Shown here: positions 8,506 through 17,493 of the stretch, piece by piece
How positions within the stretch are numbered: the stretch's first letter is position 1
How the letters are laid out: every line of letters begins with the position of its first letter
From: an uncultured Duncaniella sp.
GTDB lineage: Bacteria > Bacteroidota > Bacteroidia > Bacteroidales > Muribaculaceae
Assembly: GCA_910578615.1 (NCBI GenBank)
Contig: CAJTRI010000019.1
Location: forward strand, 1-50,121
DNA: 50,121 nucleotides
Direction of reading: 5' to 3'
Notes under the pieces: model-generated
Told to the model about the DNA's origin: nothing
Databases searched by the model: none
What the model saw: the letters and a program-made list of their open reading frames with translations, nothing else
Translations under genes and position numbers: made by a program

Positions 8506-9792
8506 ATGAAAAGTTCGAAATCACTGATTGCTGTAATATTATCTGTAAGCTGGCTTGACATGTCAGCTCAGATAGAATGGGCCGGAACTTCTGAGCCTGT
8601 CCTAAGGGAGTCCGTGGCATCGTCTACGGGCCTTGATGCTGTTTATGTGGCTCCGTCCGTAGACGGCCTTTCCATTACCTACACCGGCGGGAACGCATCT
8701 TCGGCAAGATGGTCAAGATTCTCGAATCTCGGTGGAGGATATGCCGAGGAGATTGCTGTCGGAGCAGTCCTTCCTGCGCCTGAATCTGACATGGGTTATA
8801 TTGTGGAGACCTCGGAAGGACGCTATATATTCTGGCTCGTGGATTATAGCCGTCACAGGCTTTCACTCGGCTCCTTGTCTGAGTCTGCCGGACAGGATTG
8901 CGGCCGTGTGGCTCTTGATGTTAGCGGTACTGGTGACGAGATTGTATATTATTCGGTCAACGGACGCCGTATGACCATTTCTCGGGATATAGAGCTTTCT
9001 TATCTTACGCTTTCCTATGACGAGGAGTCGAGGGAATACAAGGAGGTGGATGCTTCGGAGACTTATGATTATCTTCACCCAGTCCTGTCTGCGCCTGCAC
9101 CGCTTTGTGCCACGGGGTTTACCCTTAAAGGTGATAAGTTTCTGCGTGAATGGGGGGGAGAGATCTCTGTGGAGTCCCCGGTATATGAACCTGTCGCCGT
9201 AGAGGCCCGTACTGTCGCCGTGCAGCAGTCGCGTGAGGCGGATAACGAGGTAAACAGTTCTGAGGGTGCTCTCGGTGGTTCGGCGCCATGTGTTGTTGAT
9301 TTCGAGGCCGCAGTCACTGATGCCGCTATATTCCGTGAGTGGCAGTTTTCCGACACCCCTGATTTTGACGACATTTCCCTTCGGGTAAGCGATCTTTCGT
9401 TCACACATTCCTTTGAGGAGCAGGGGGTGACATATGTGAGATTTTACTGTGCCAATGCCGATGCCTCTTGTGACTATTACAGCGAGACATACGAGGTGTC
9501 GATAGGGGAGTCATTTCTCAAATGTCCTAATGCTTTCTCTCCGTTCAACGAGGATGGTGTCAATGACGAATGGAAGGTCTCTTATAGTTCGATCGTGTCA
9601 TTCGAATGTGCTATTTTCAATCGTGGCGGCCACAAGATGGCGTCTTTTTCAGATCCCTCGCAGGGATGGAATGGAAAATACAATGGCAAATTCGTACCCG
9701 CCGGGGTCTACTATTATGTCATCAAGGCACGTGGTGCTGATGGACGTGATTACAACCTTTCCGGGGATATAAACATTATAGATTATAAGTAA
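8506..9792 (+). CDS. Secreted protein with type IX secretion type B sorting domain (gliding-motility-associated C-terminal domain)
   Basis: A 428-aa protein with an N-terminal signal peptide (KSSKSLIAVILSVSWLDMSAQ). It has a long unassigned middle region, a PKD-like stretch around residues 265-335 (EWQFSDTPDFDD...VTYVRFYCANA), and a final ~85-residue domain. That domain carries the CHU_C signature: CPNAFSPFNEDGVNDEWKV, a FNRGGHKM strand, SDPSQGWNGKYNGKFVPAGV and YYYVIKARGADG. It is the known export and sorting signal for type IX secretion. I start at ATG 8506 because the promoter -7 box ends at 8495. The function of the mature part is unknown. The next gene is 26 nt away and may be co-transcribed. 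Confidence 0.82.
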   Translation: MKSSKSLIAVILSVSWLDMSAQIEWAGTSEPVLRESVASSTGLDAVYVAPSVDGLSITYTGGNASSARWSRFSNLGGGYAEEIAVGAVLPAPESDMGYIVETSEGRYIFWLVDYSRHRLSLGSLSESAGQDCGRVALDVSGTGDEIVYYSVNGRRMTISRDIELSYLTLSYDEESREYKEVDASETYDYLHPVLSAPAPLCATGFTLKGDKFLREWGGEISVESPVYEPVAVEARTVAVQQSREADNEVNSSEGALGGSAPCVVDFEAAVTDAAIFREWQFSDTPDFDDISLRVSDLSFTHSFEEQGVTYVRFYCANADASCDYYSETYEVSIGESFLKCPNAFSPFNEDGVNDEWKVSYSSIVSFECAIFNRGGHKMASFSDPSQGWNGKYNGKFVPAGVYYYVIKARGADGRDYNLSGDINIIDYK

Positions 9793-9818
9793 ACTAAAAA
9801 ACACACATAACCGATAGT

Positions 9819-10802
9819 ATGAATTTCCATCGCAAATCACTTCTGGGGTCGGCCCTTGCTCTTGCCACCCTTGCCTTTGTCCTACCTACGGGGCAGTTGT
9901 CTGCCGAACCGGCTCCTGACGGGAAACGTCCTGCTTCGGCTGTCTCTCCGTCTGCCGTTGTGTCCCCTTATGTGCCAGATAAGGTCACATTTGCCGGACA
10001 GACTATATCCACTGACCCTGTCAATATGTGGGAACGTCTTGACCGCGAATTGACGGCAATGTCATATACCCACACAAACACGCTTCTGACAATCAAGCGT
10101 GCCAACAGATATTTTCCCGAGATAGCCCCGATACTTAAACGTAACAACATTCCGGCTGACATGGTATATCTTGCCGCGATAGAGTCTACTATGAATCCCA
10201 AAGCCATATCTTCGGCCAAGGCAGGTGGATTGTGGCAACTTATGCCGGCCACGGCGCGTGAGTATGGACTCGAAGTGAACGACAATGTCGACGAGCGTTT
10301 TGATATTGAGAAATCAACGGAGGCCGCATGTCGCTATCTTCGCAACGCGTACAACAAATATGGCAACTGGGAGTCAGCCGCCGCAAGCTATAACGGCGGT
10401 ATGGGACGGATCTCTTCGGAACTTAATGCACAGCAGGCATCCTCGGCCTATGATCTTTATCTTGCCGAGGAGACTATGCGATACATCTTCCGTCTCCTTT
10501 CCATGAAGCTCATTATGGAGAACCCTTCGGAATATGGTTTCAGACTTACGGCTGACAATCTCTACTATCCTCTTGACTATAAAATTGTGGAGGTCTCCAC
10601 TCCTGTCGAGGACTGGCCGTCATGGGCACTTGCCGCCGGGATAGATTATCTTACCCTTCGCGAACATAATCCGTGGATACGCTCCAAAACACTTCCCAAC
10701 AAGACCGGCAAGACCTACCGTGTCAAGGTTCCTACCAAGGAATCGCTCTCACGTTCGGCAATGAAGAAAAAGGTCTATGACATGCGGTGGGTGACCGAAT
10801 AA
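9819..10802 (+). CDS. Membrane-bound lytic transglycosylase, SLT (MltD-like) family
   Basis: Cleaves peptidoglycan glycan strands, forming 1,6-anhydromuramyl ends, in the periplasm. The 327-aa protein has a signal peptide (residues 1 to about 29, ending LSA-E), then an SLT domain at about 95-230. Catalytic Glu is E122 in YLAAIESTMNP; the family motifs AGGLWQLMPATAREYGL (135-151) and AASYNGGMGRI follow. The C-terminal segment, with KTGKTYRVKVP near the end, may be a degenerate LysM-like or carbohydrate-contact extension, but no clear LysM is seen. It lies 18 nt upstream of uvrA. Confidence 0.9.
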   Translation: MNFHRKSLLGSALALATLAFVLPTGQLSAEPAPDGKRPASAVSPSAVVSPYVPDKVTFAGQTISTDPVNMWERLDRELTAMSYTHTNTLLTIKRANRYFPEIAPILKRNNIPADMVYLAAIESTMNPKAISSAKAGGLWQLMPATAREYGLEVNDNVDERFDIEKSTEAACRYLRNAYNKYGNWESAAASYNGGMGRISSELNAQQASSAYDLYLAEETMRYIFRLLSMKLIMENPSEYGFRLTADNLYYPLDYKIVEVSTPVEDWPSWALAAGIDYLTLREHNPWIRSKTLPNKTGKTYRVKVPTKESLSRSAMKKKVYDMRWVTE

Positions 10803-10820
10803 TTACTTAGAAGGCATAGA

Positions 10821-13670
10821 ATGAACGTACAGGACAATAACAATCCTATCTCTAATATTCCCTCGCTCCGTGTGCTCGGAGCGAGGGTTCACAATCTCAA
10901 AAATATAGATGTAGAGATTCCCCACAACGCGCTTACGGTCGTGACCGGCCTGAGCGGAAGCGGGAAATCATCACTCGCCTTTGACACTATCTATGCCGAG
11001 GGACAACGTCGTTACATAGAGACTTTCTCAGCCTATGCGCGTAACATGCTCGGCAATCTCGAACGTCCCGATGTTGACAAGATTACCAGCCTTTCACCTG
11101 TAATAGCGATAGAACAGAAGACCATAAACCGAAATCCCCGAAGCACCATAGGCACCACCACGGAGGTATATGATTTTCTACGTCTTCTTTTCGCCCGTGC
11201 GGGGACTGCCGTCAGCTATGCCACTGGCAAACCCATGGTCAAATATACCCGAGACCAGATTGTGTCCCTTATACTGGAACGCTATGACGGGCATAAGGTC
11301 TATATCCTTGCCCCGGTTGTCAGAAACCGAAAGGGCCACTACAAGGAGTTGTTCGAGAACATGCGCAAGAAAGGTTTTCTTTCAGCCCGTGTTGACGGCG
11401 AGATTCGCGAACTGACACTCGGGATGAAGGTCGACCGTTACAAAAACCATGACATAGAGCTTGTCATTGACAGGCTGAAAGTCTCGGCGAAGGATCTTAC
11501 GCGTCTTGAATCCACTGTCACAGACGCACTTGCCCATGGAGAGAAACAGATGATGCTCTATGATGTGGAGACTGACTCGGCCTCTTATTTCTCCCAGACG
11601 CTTATGGATGCCGAGAGCGGAATCTCTTATCGAGAGCCTGCGCCTCATAACTTCTCGTTCAACTCGCCTCTCGGAGCCTGTCCGTGCTGCAAGGGACTCG
11701 GGTATGTGAATATAATAGATCGTGACAAGATAATACCTGATACATCTCTTTCCATACATGAGGGCGCTATACTCCCGCTCGGCAAATATCGCAACCTGAT
11801 GGTCTTCTGGCAGATTGACGCTATCTGCCGGAAATATGGCTGTACATTGAAGACCCCGGTTAAAAATCTGCCGGAGGAAGCAATGAGTGATATTCTCAAC
11901 GGTACGCCTGAACGCCTTGTAATCGAGAATGACACCATGGCCACATATAATTATTTCAACACCTATGAGGGTCTGGTCAAGTATATAGAGATGCAGCAGG
12001 GCGACGAGGCTTCGTCAGCGGCTAAAAGGTGGAGTGAGGGATTTTTCACACGTGGTGTGTGTCCGTCATGCAAGGGAGACCGTCTCAACAAGGAAGCTCT
12101 TCATTTCTTTGTTGATGGCAGGAACATCGCCGACCTTGCCAGGATGGATATCTCTGATCTGTATGAGTGGTCTCTCGGTGTGGAAGACCGTCTTGACCCC
12201 ACGCGTCGGCTCATCGCCGGAGAGATAATGAAGGAGATACGCAGCCGTCTCAAATTTCTTTGTGACGTCGGGCTGGACTATCTCCAACTCAACCGTGCGT
12301 CGGCCACACTTTCTGGAGGGGAAAGTCAGCGTATCCGTCTGGCTACCCAGCTCGGCAGCCAGCTTGTAAATGTCCTCTACATCCTTGACGAACCTTCGAT
12401 AGGACTTCATCAACGAGATAACCGGCGTCTGATAGACTCACTCAAAAATCTTCGTGACGCCTCAAATTCAATACTTGTTGTCGAACATGACAGGGACATA
12501 ATGCTTGAAGCCGACTATATAGTGGATATAGGGCCGAAAGCCGGACGCAAAGGTGGGGAAGTGGTATTCTCCGGGACTCCTTCGGAGATGCTTCAAACAG
12601 ACACCCTCACGGCAAGGTATCTGAAAGGAGATCTTTCTGTCCCGGTTCCGTCGGCAACGAGGAAGGGAAATGGTAAAAAACTTGTTCTCAAAGGTGCTTC
12701 GGGACACAATCTCCGTGATGTCAACCTGACCATACCTCTCGGCAAGCTGGTGTGTGTGGCCGGTGTTTCCGGCAGTGGCAAGTCTTCTCTCGTCAACGGC
12801 ACTCTCCAACCTGTGCTTAGCCAGAGATTTTATCGTTCTCTTACCAATCCGTTGCCTTATAAGTCAATCGAAGGCATCGAGCATATTGACAAGGTGGTGA
12901 CCGTTGACCAGTCGCCTCTCGGCAAGTCGCCTCGTTCCAATCCGGCTACTTATACAGGAGTCTTTACTGCCATACGAGATCTTTATGCCTCTCTTTCCGA
13001 GGCGAAGATACGTGGTTATCGTCCCGGGCGGTTCTCGTTCAATGTTGCCGGAGGTCGGTGCGAGACATGCGCCGGCAACGGTTATAAGACAATAGAGATG
13101 AATTTCCTCCCGGATGTGCTGGTGCCCTGTGAGACATGTGGCGGCAAGCGTTACAATCGCGAGACGCTTGAAGTGCGGTTCAAAGGCAAGTCTATCGCTG
13201 ATGTCCTTGACATGACCATCAACCAGGCGGTGGAGTTCTTTGCATCCGTTCCGTCGATAATCAATAAGATAAAGGTTCTTCATGAGATCGGCCTCGGCTA
13301 CATAAAGCTCGGACAGCCGTCGTCCACTCTGTCAGGGGGAGAGAACCAGCGTGTCAAACTCGCTACCGAGCTGTCACGCCGTGATACGGGAAACACCCTG
13401 TTCATTCTTGACGAACCGACCACAGGCCTCCACTTTGATGATATACGGGTGCTCCTCGGTGTTCTCAACCGCCTTGTAGACAAGGGAAATACCGTCCTCG
13501 TCATAGAGCATAACACTGATATTCTGGCGGCAGCCGACCATATCATAGATATGGGGCCGGGAGGTGGAAAGAACGGTGGATGTATAATTGCTTCCGGGAC
13601 TCCTGCCGTTATTGCGAAAGGAGATTCTCCGACCGCCATGTTCATCCGTGAGGCGTTGGAAGGTAAATAG
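10821..13670 (+). CDS. uvrA: UvrABC excinuclease subunit A
   Basis: Damage-recognition ATPase of nucleotide excision repair; a UvrA dimer loads UvrB at lesions. The 949-aa length is normal. Both ABC modules are intact. The first has Walker A GLSGSGKS (43-50), zinc-binding CPCCKGLGY and CPSCKGDR pairs, and signature LSGGESQRIRLATQLGSQLV. The second has Walker A GVSGSGKS (648-655), the zinc module CETCAGNGYK...CETCGGKRYN, and signature LSGGENQRVKLATELSRR followed by ILDEPTTGLHFDD. It is the last gene of a possible three-gene unit with the upstream transglycosylase. No SOS-type operator is apparent in the 18-nt gap. Confidence 0.98.
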   Translation: MNVQDNNNPISNIPSLRVLGARVHNLKNIDVEIPHNALTVVTGLSGSGKSSLAFDTIYAEGQRRYIETFSAYARNMLGNLERPDVDKITSLSPVIAIEQKTINRNPRSTIGTTTEVYDFLRLLFARAGTAVSYATGKPMVKYTRDQIVSLILERYDGHKVYILAPVVRNRKGHYKELFENMRKKGFLSARVDGEIRELTLGMKVDRYKNHDIELVIDRLKVSAKDLTRLESTVTDALAHGEKQMMLYDVETDSASYFSQTLMDAESGISYREPAPHNFSFNSPLGACPCCKGLGYVNIIDRDKIIPDTSLSIHEGAILPLGKYRNLMVFWQIDAICRKYGCTLKTPVKNLPEEAMSDILNGTPERLVIENDTMATYNYFNTYEGLVKYIEMQQGDEASSAAKRWSEGFFTRGVCPSCKGDRLNKEALHFFVDGRNIADLARMDISDLYEWSLGVEDRLDPTRRLIAGEIMKEIRSRLKFLCDVGLDYLQLNRASATLSGGESQRIRLATQLGSQLVNVLYILDEPSIGLHQRDNRRLIDSLKNLRDASNSILVVEHDRDIMLEADYIVDIGPKAGRKGGEVVFSGTPSEMLQTDTLTARYLKGDLSVPVPSATRKGNGKKLVLKGASGHNLRDVNLTIPLGKLVCVAGVSGSGKSSLVNGTLQPVLSQRFYRSLTNPLPYKSIEGIEHIDKVVTVDQSPLGKSPRSNPATYTGVFTAIRDLYASLSEAKIRGYRPGRFSFNVAGGRCETCAGNGYKTIEMNFLPDVLVPCETCGGKRYNRETLEVRFKGKSIADVLDMTINQAVEFFASVPSIINKIKVLHEIGLGYIKLGQPSSTLSGGENQRVKLATELSRRDTGNTLFILDEPTTGLHFDDIRVLLGVLNRLVDKGNTVLVIEHNTDILAAADHIIDMGPGGGKNGGCIIASGTPAVIAKGDSPTAMFIREALEGK

Positions 13671-13717
13671 CCATCGGCCAAGGATATATCCGTGGATTTT
13701 GTCATTTTTAACGATGA

Positions 13718-13752
13718 TTTGTTTTTATTGTTAATTAAAGGTGGTAAATTTG
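13718..13752 (+). promoter_or_regulatory. Probable promoter of the Crp/Fnr-family gene
   Basis: TTTG (13718-13721) and TAAATTTG (13745-13752), a perfect -7 match with a 23-nt spacer, somewhat longer than usual. The predicted start is near 13759, 44 nt before the start codon and overlapping the inverted repeat that begins at 13762. Confidence 0.55.
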
Positions 13753-13761
13753 CACATCGAT

Positions 13762-13782
13762 TTGTAAAAATGTGCTTTACAA
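13762..13782 (+). promoter_or_regulatory. Inverted repeat at the start of the Crp/Fnr-family transcript
   Basis: TTGTAAA, 7 nt, TTTACAA: perfect 7-bp arms in a 21-nt site right after the predicted transcription start. Dyad length and position suit a Crp/Fnr dimer acting as autorepressor, though the half-site differs from E. coli CRP or FNR boxes. Binding is inferred. Confidence 0.45.
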
Positions 13783-13802
13783 CATAGTTTTCGAACACGC
13801 TA

Positions 13803-14504
13803 ATGATAAAGAGTGCAATAGAACAGGTAATAACCGAGGATCTTTCAGAAATCTGGCAGGTTCTGAGTGGTGAGGAAAAACGGCTCATCATCGAAAATTT
13901 CCGTATCCACCACTACAAGAAGAACCAGATTGTCTATATGGAGAAGGACGAGCCGGAATTTATCTGGTGTCTTCTGGAAGGCAAGGTCAAGAAATACAAG
14001 GACGGTATAGGCGGAAGGGTTCAGATAATCCGTCTCATCAAGCCGGTTCAGTATTTCGGTTACAGGGCTTATTTTGCCCGTGAGCCTTATGTGTCGAGCG
14101 CGGCCACCCTTGAACCTTCTACCCTTGGCACTCTTCCGATGGCAATTGTAGAGGAGCTTATTGCGCGAAACAATAATCTCGCCATGTTCTTTATCCATGA
14201 GTTGTCAAGAAATCTCGGCTCGTCGGATACACGGATTGTCAATCTCACGCAGAAACATCTGCGCGGACGTCTTGCCGAAGCCCTTATAGTGCTTCTTGAC
14301 AATTACGGGTACGAGGCTGATGACAACATGACCCTGAAAATATATATGGGTCGTGAAGACCTCGCGAGTCTTTCAAATATGACGACCGCCAATGCCATAC
14401 GCACTCTGTCGACCTTTGTAAACGAACATCTTATTGTTGTGGATGGCAGAAAGATAAAGATTCTCAACGAACCCCAACTCCGAAAAGTATCAAAATTTGG
14501 CTAA
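13803..14504 (+). CDS. Crp/Fnr-family transcriptional regulator
   Basis: A 233-aa regulator with an N-terminal cyclic-nucleotide-type sensor domain (about 25-125: HHYKKNQIVYMEKDEPEFIW, LLEGKVKKYKDG) and a C-terminal winged helix (about 150-225). Its recognition region includes MGREDLASLSNMTTANAIRT. There is no cysteine cluster, so it does not look like an oxygen-sensing iron-sulphur Fnr. The ligand is unknown; the basic loop G-G-R-V-Q-I does not show the cAMP-binding RSE motif. The stop overlaps the start of the next gene, a sodium-coupled transporter, implying joint translation. Confidence 0.88.
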   Translation: MIKSAIEQVITEDLSEIWQVLSGEEKRLIIENFRIHHYKKNQIVYMEKDEPEFIWCLLEGKVKKYKDGIGGRVQIIRLIKPVQYFGYRAYFAREPYVSSAATLEPSTLGTLPMAIVEELIARNNNLAMFFIHELSRNLGSSDTRIVNLTQKHLRGRLAEALIVLLDNYGYEADDNMTLKIYMGREDLASLSNMTTANAIRTLSTFVNEHLIVVDGRKIKILNEPQLRKVSKFG

Positions 14505-15855
14505 ACAGGCAAAATTCTCCTCACGCATAGGCGTCATAGCCGCCACGGTCGGTTCGGCTGTCGGTCTCGGCAACGTCTGGCGATTTCCTGCCGAAGTCCA
14601 GAGTGGCGGCGGCGCGGTATTCCTTCTGGTCTATATAATATGTATCTTTCTTCTCGGCATCCCGGTGATGACAGCCGAGATGGCTCTTGGACGTGGTGGA
14701 GATTCCGATGCGGTGGGAGCCTTTCGTAATGTCACTCCGCGACGGCGGGGATGGTGGATGGTTGGCGCACTCGCCATTCTCTCGTCCTATCTTATACTGT
14801 CGTTCTACATGGTGGTAGCCGGGTGGACTTTCGAATATCTTGTGCAGTCTGTCACAGGCGACCTATATTCCCCGGTTCACGGACAGGGAGAGGAGGCATT
14901 TCTTGACCGTATGGGTAGCTATATAACCGGCACTTATCGTCCCATAGTGATGACTCTTTTTATGGTGGCGGCCAATCTTTTTGTGCTTCTGAAAGGTGTG
15001 AGCGGTGGTATCGAGAAGGTATCTAACGTCATGATGCCTGTCCTCTTCCTTCTTCTTATAGTGTTTTGCGGCGTGTCTCTGAGTCTGCCGGGTGCTGGTG
15101 CTGGCCTGGAATTCTTCCTCCGGCCTGATTTTTCGGCACTTACGCCGTTGACAGTGGTTGAGGCTCTTGGGCAGTCGTTCTTCTCACTGAGTCTCGCGAT
15201 GGGCATAATTCTTACTTATTCAAGTTATTATCCATCCTCTACCCGGCTGACGCGCACGGCTGTGACCGTCTCGCTTCTCGATCTTCTTGTGGCGTTGATG
15301 ATGGGGGTTATAATATTTCCGGCGGTTATGACGTTCGGCCTTTCTGATTCGAATCTTGCCGGATCGTCACTCGTCTTTGTCACGCTCCCCGAGATATTTT
15401 CCCAGATGCAGGGCACCCGTATCTGGTCATCCCTGTTCTTTTTGCTGCTTACTGTGGCAGCATTCACTTCTACAATCTCCCTTGCCGAGGTCTCGGTGGC
15501 GTTCATGCAGAGGAGGGGAGGACTGTCCCGAAGCAAGGCCTGTATGGCCGTAATACTTCCGTTGGCGTTGCTTAGTCCGGCCTGTTCGCTTTCGGTAGGG
15601 CCTTGGAGCGGATATACCATATGCGGAATGACGCTGTTTGACTTTCTTGACAACGTGACCACCAATATAATGCTTCCTGTCGGAGGCATCCTGATGTGTA
15701 TCTATCTCGGTTGGGTGGCTCCGAAGTCATTCCTTGACGGACAGCTCACCAATTTCGGTGCTATCCGTTCACGCGTTGTGGGGATAATACATTTCATCGT
15801 CAAGTGGATAGCGCCGGTATTGATAGCCTTGATACTTGTCAGTGGGTTTATCTGA
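14497..15855 (+). CDS. Neurotransmitter:sodium symporter (NSS/SNF) family transporter
   Basis: A 452-aa membrane protein of the LeuT type, which imports an amino acid or related amine with sodium. The first helix SRIGVIAATVGSAVGLGNVW, running on to RFP, holds the sodium and substrate unwound region and is highly diagnostic. Later helices include GGIEKVSNVMMPVLF and SYYPSSTRL. The start is a TTG at 14497, 8 nt inside the Crp/Fnr gene; no in-frame ATG occurs before residue 57, and the family begins right here. This overlap suggests translational coupling to the regulator. The substrate cannot be assigned. The 3' end overlaps the stop of the convergent gene by 8 nt. Confidence 0.9.
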   Translation: MAKQAKFSSRIGVIAATVGSAVGLGNVWRFPAEVQSGGGAVFLLVYIICIFLLGIPVMTAEMALGRGGDSDAVGAFRNVTPRRRGWWMVGALAILSSYLILSFYMVVAGWTFEYLVQSVTGDLYSPVHGQGEEAFLDRMGSYITGTYRPIVMTLFMVAANLFVLLKGVSGGIEKVSNVMMPVLFLLLIVFCGVSLSLPGAGAGLEFFLRPDFSALTPLTVVEALGQSFFSLSLAMGIILTYSSYYPSSTRLTRTAVTVSLLDLLVALMMGVIIFPAVMTFGLSDSNLAGSSLVFVTLPEIFSQMQGTRIWSSLFFLLLTVAAFTSTISLAEVSVAFMQRRGGLSRSKACMAVILPLALLSPACSLSVGPWSGYTICGMTLFDFLDNVTTNIMLPVGGILMCIYLGWVAPKSFLDGQLTNFGAIRSRVVGIIHFIVKWIAPVLIALILVSGFI

Positions 15856-16285
15856 CACTCGGGTATGTTATGGCTCCTGTGGATATGTTGTAGGTGATGA
15901 CGGTATCGAGCATTGTCAGCTTGTAGTAAAATCTGTCGCGTGTGACTGCATAAACATCCCGTTGCATGGCTGTGCCTTGCAGATAGGAGTAAAGCTCCGG
16001 GGGTAGCTGGTCGTACATAAGAACGTCCGGGAGCGTGGATCCCTCGCCGTCTATATCTATCCAACGATTTTCTTTGTCAAATACTATTGTCGCGCTATTG
16101 TCGAGGACAGCCTTGTGTGAACCGTCGGCAAGTGGTGTGTAGGATTTTACCCTGGTATTTGGAAAATACTCCGTTATGAATTCCGACACGGCCGTAGGAG
16201 TGCTGTCAAGAGCATCGGTTGAGCAGGAGCCGAGCAGCAACGCGCACAACAGGGAGACAATGATGAGGCTGATATGGTTTTTCAT
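15848..16285 (-). CDS. Small PepSY-like lipoprotein
   Basis: A 145-aa lipoprotein. I start at the ATG at 16285 because it gives MKNHISLIIVSLLCALLLGSC, a clean signal peptide with lipobox L-G-S-C; the longer frame adds 15 residues before it. After the lipid anchor comes a repeated alpha-beta pattern: TAVSEFITEYFPNTRVKSYT, ADGSHKAVLDNSATIVFD, WIDIDGEG, LPPELYSYL. This is reminiscent of PepSY-like periplasmic proteins (the putative beta-lactamase-inhibitor-like family common in Bacteroidales). Function is unknown. It is convergent with, and overlaps by 8 nt, the NSS transporter gene. Confidence 0.7.
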   Translation of the reverse strand: MKNHISLIIVSLLCALLLGSCSTDALDSTPTAVSEFITEYFPNTRVKSYTPLADGSHKAVLDNSATIVFDKENRWIDIDGEGSTLPDVLMYDQLPPELYSYLQGTAMQRDVYAVTRDRFYYKLTMLDTVITYNISTGAITYPSVR

Positions 16286-16440
16286 AGACTTAATGAAATT
16301 CGTTATACCAGGTTTTTGTTTTGTTAACAACTGTCGCGGTTAAAAAGTTTAAATTCAGGCCAATTAAGCGAAAATAAGGCAACCAGCGCCTTTCTATGAC
16401 GGTTATTATGACATATGAGCAAAATAAATAACAGATTGTC

Positions 16441-17382
16441 ATGGAAAGAATCATCAAACAGGCGGCCGTTGAGGCAGCCGTCAATAGCGCCTACGATAAG
16501 TTTAAGACATTCAGAGTGGAAGGCTCCGGGCCTGATTCTCGGATAGCGCCGGAAATTGCCGGAAAATTCGGCATATCCGTGCGTCTTACTGACGGGACGA
16601 GCTTTGACCGTGGTGATACAGCCACTCTCTTCCCGATGGGTTCGCTTCTGAGAATACCTGTCGCCATTTTGGCATTCACCCAGATATCACCCGAAAATTT
16701 TGTAAAGGAGATGAGTACGGGGAAGTGTCCCACCGGGTGTGACCGTGGGATTGAGAATCGTCCGAAGGGTGTACATGCCAAGAATCTGCGAATGGTGAGC
16801 TTCATTCAGCCGCAGGGCGATGCAGACGGCAAGATGCAGCTCCTTTCAGACCTCATGATATCGCTCATGGGTTCGTCTCCCGTCATGGATGACAGGCTGT
16901 ATGAACGTTCAGTCAGAGAAAACGAGGCCAAAGGGGTGGAAAATCTGCTTGCCACCAACGGATACGAACTCTATGATTCGGCGCCCGTGTCTCTCGAGGT
17001 CGCCACCAAGCTCCATTCCATGCTTGTGACCACAGGCCAGCTCGCAAGGATGGGAGCGGTGATAGCCGCTGACGGCACTGACCCTGTTACAGGTCATTCC
17101 GTTTATGACGGCGAAATCTCTCAGTGGGTGGTAGGCATGATGGCTTCAAAAGGGCCTAAGCGTATCAAAAAGACATGGCTCGTATGTACCGGCCTGCCGG
17201 CCATGTCCAGCTTTGGCGGAGGTCTTGTCGCTGTGATTCCCGGATTCGGTTCGATAGCTGCTTTTGCACCAGAACTTGTTGATGGAGTCATAGCTTTAAA
17301 GTCGGCTATGGCCGTGAAAGAGGTTGCATCCTTGCTCGGACTCAATGTTTTCTCAAATATCCGCCCAAGGGTTGAGAAGTAA
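16441..17382 (+). CDS. Glutaminase-fold protein with degenerate active site (probable pseudoenzyme)
   Basis: A 313-aa protein matching the serine-dependent glutaminase family (GlsA/YbaS type) along its length, about 310 aa as usual. Similar blocks are the N-terminal AYDKF region, FGISVRLTDGTSFDRGDTAT, ARMGAVIAADGTDPVTGHSV, and the C-terminal LPAMSSFGGGLVAVIPGFG followed by AAFAPELVDG. The catalytic Ser-x-x-Lys is S68-L-L-R71, so the general-base Lys is replaced by Arg. The Glu and Asn that hold the glutamine (S-E...N-R-A in the family) are not clearly kept in LYERSVRENEAKGVENLL. The usual LPAKSG reads LPAMSS. I infer loss of glutaminase activity or a changed substrate. It is a single gene before a strong terminator. 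Confidence 0.72.
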   Translation: MERIIKQAAVEAAVNSAYDKFKTFRVEGSGPDSRIAPEIAGKFGISVRLTDGTSFDRGDTATLFPMGSLLRIPVAILAFTQISPENFVKEMSTGKCPTGCDRGIENRPKGVHAKNLRMVSFIQPQGDADGKMQLLSDLMISLMGSSPVMDDRLYERSVRENEAKGVENLLATNGYELYDSAPVSLEVATKLHSMLVTTGQLARMGAVIAADGTDPVTGHSVYDGEISQWVVGMMASKGPKRIKKTWLVCTGLPAMSSFGGGLVAVIPGFGSIAAFAPELVDGVIALKSAMAVKEVASLLGLNVFSNIRPRVEK

Positions 17383-17418
17383 TCGCGCATATAAGAAAAT
17401 ATCACGTACCATGAAGGC

Positions 17419-17460
17419 GGGAGGCTGTTTTTAGTGAACAAAACAGTCTCCCTGTTTTTT
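17419..17460 (+). terminator. Intrinsic terminator after the glutaminase-like gene
   Basis: A 13-bp stem (GGGAGGCTGTTTT, 17419-17431, with AAAACAGTCTCCC, 17440-17452; one G-T pair), an 8-nt loop, then TGTTTTTT. Confidence 0.85.
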
Positions 17461-17467
17461 ATTTTTG

Positions 17468-17475
17468 TATCTTTG
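17468..17475 (+). promoter_or_regulatory. -7 element of a Bacteroidetes promoter
   Basis: TATCTTTG matches TAnnTTTG and sits 18 nt before ATG 17494; no good TTTG -33 box is present. It supports choosing ATG 17494 over the in-frame ATG at 17434, which lies inside the terminator. Confidence 0.5.
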
Positions 17476-17493
17476 CATCTGTTAATTATCATC

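Noticed and set aside
13679..13714. A hairpin-like stretch after uvrA (CCAAGGATATATCCGTGG) as a terminator
   Set aside because: The stem is only two 3-bp blocks with mismatches between; too weak to call.
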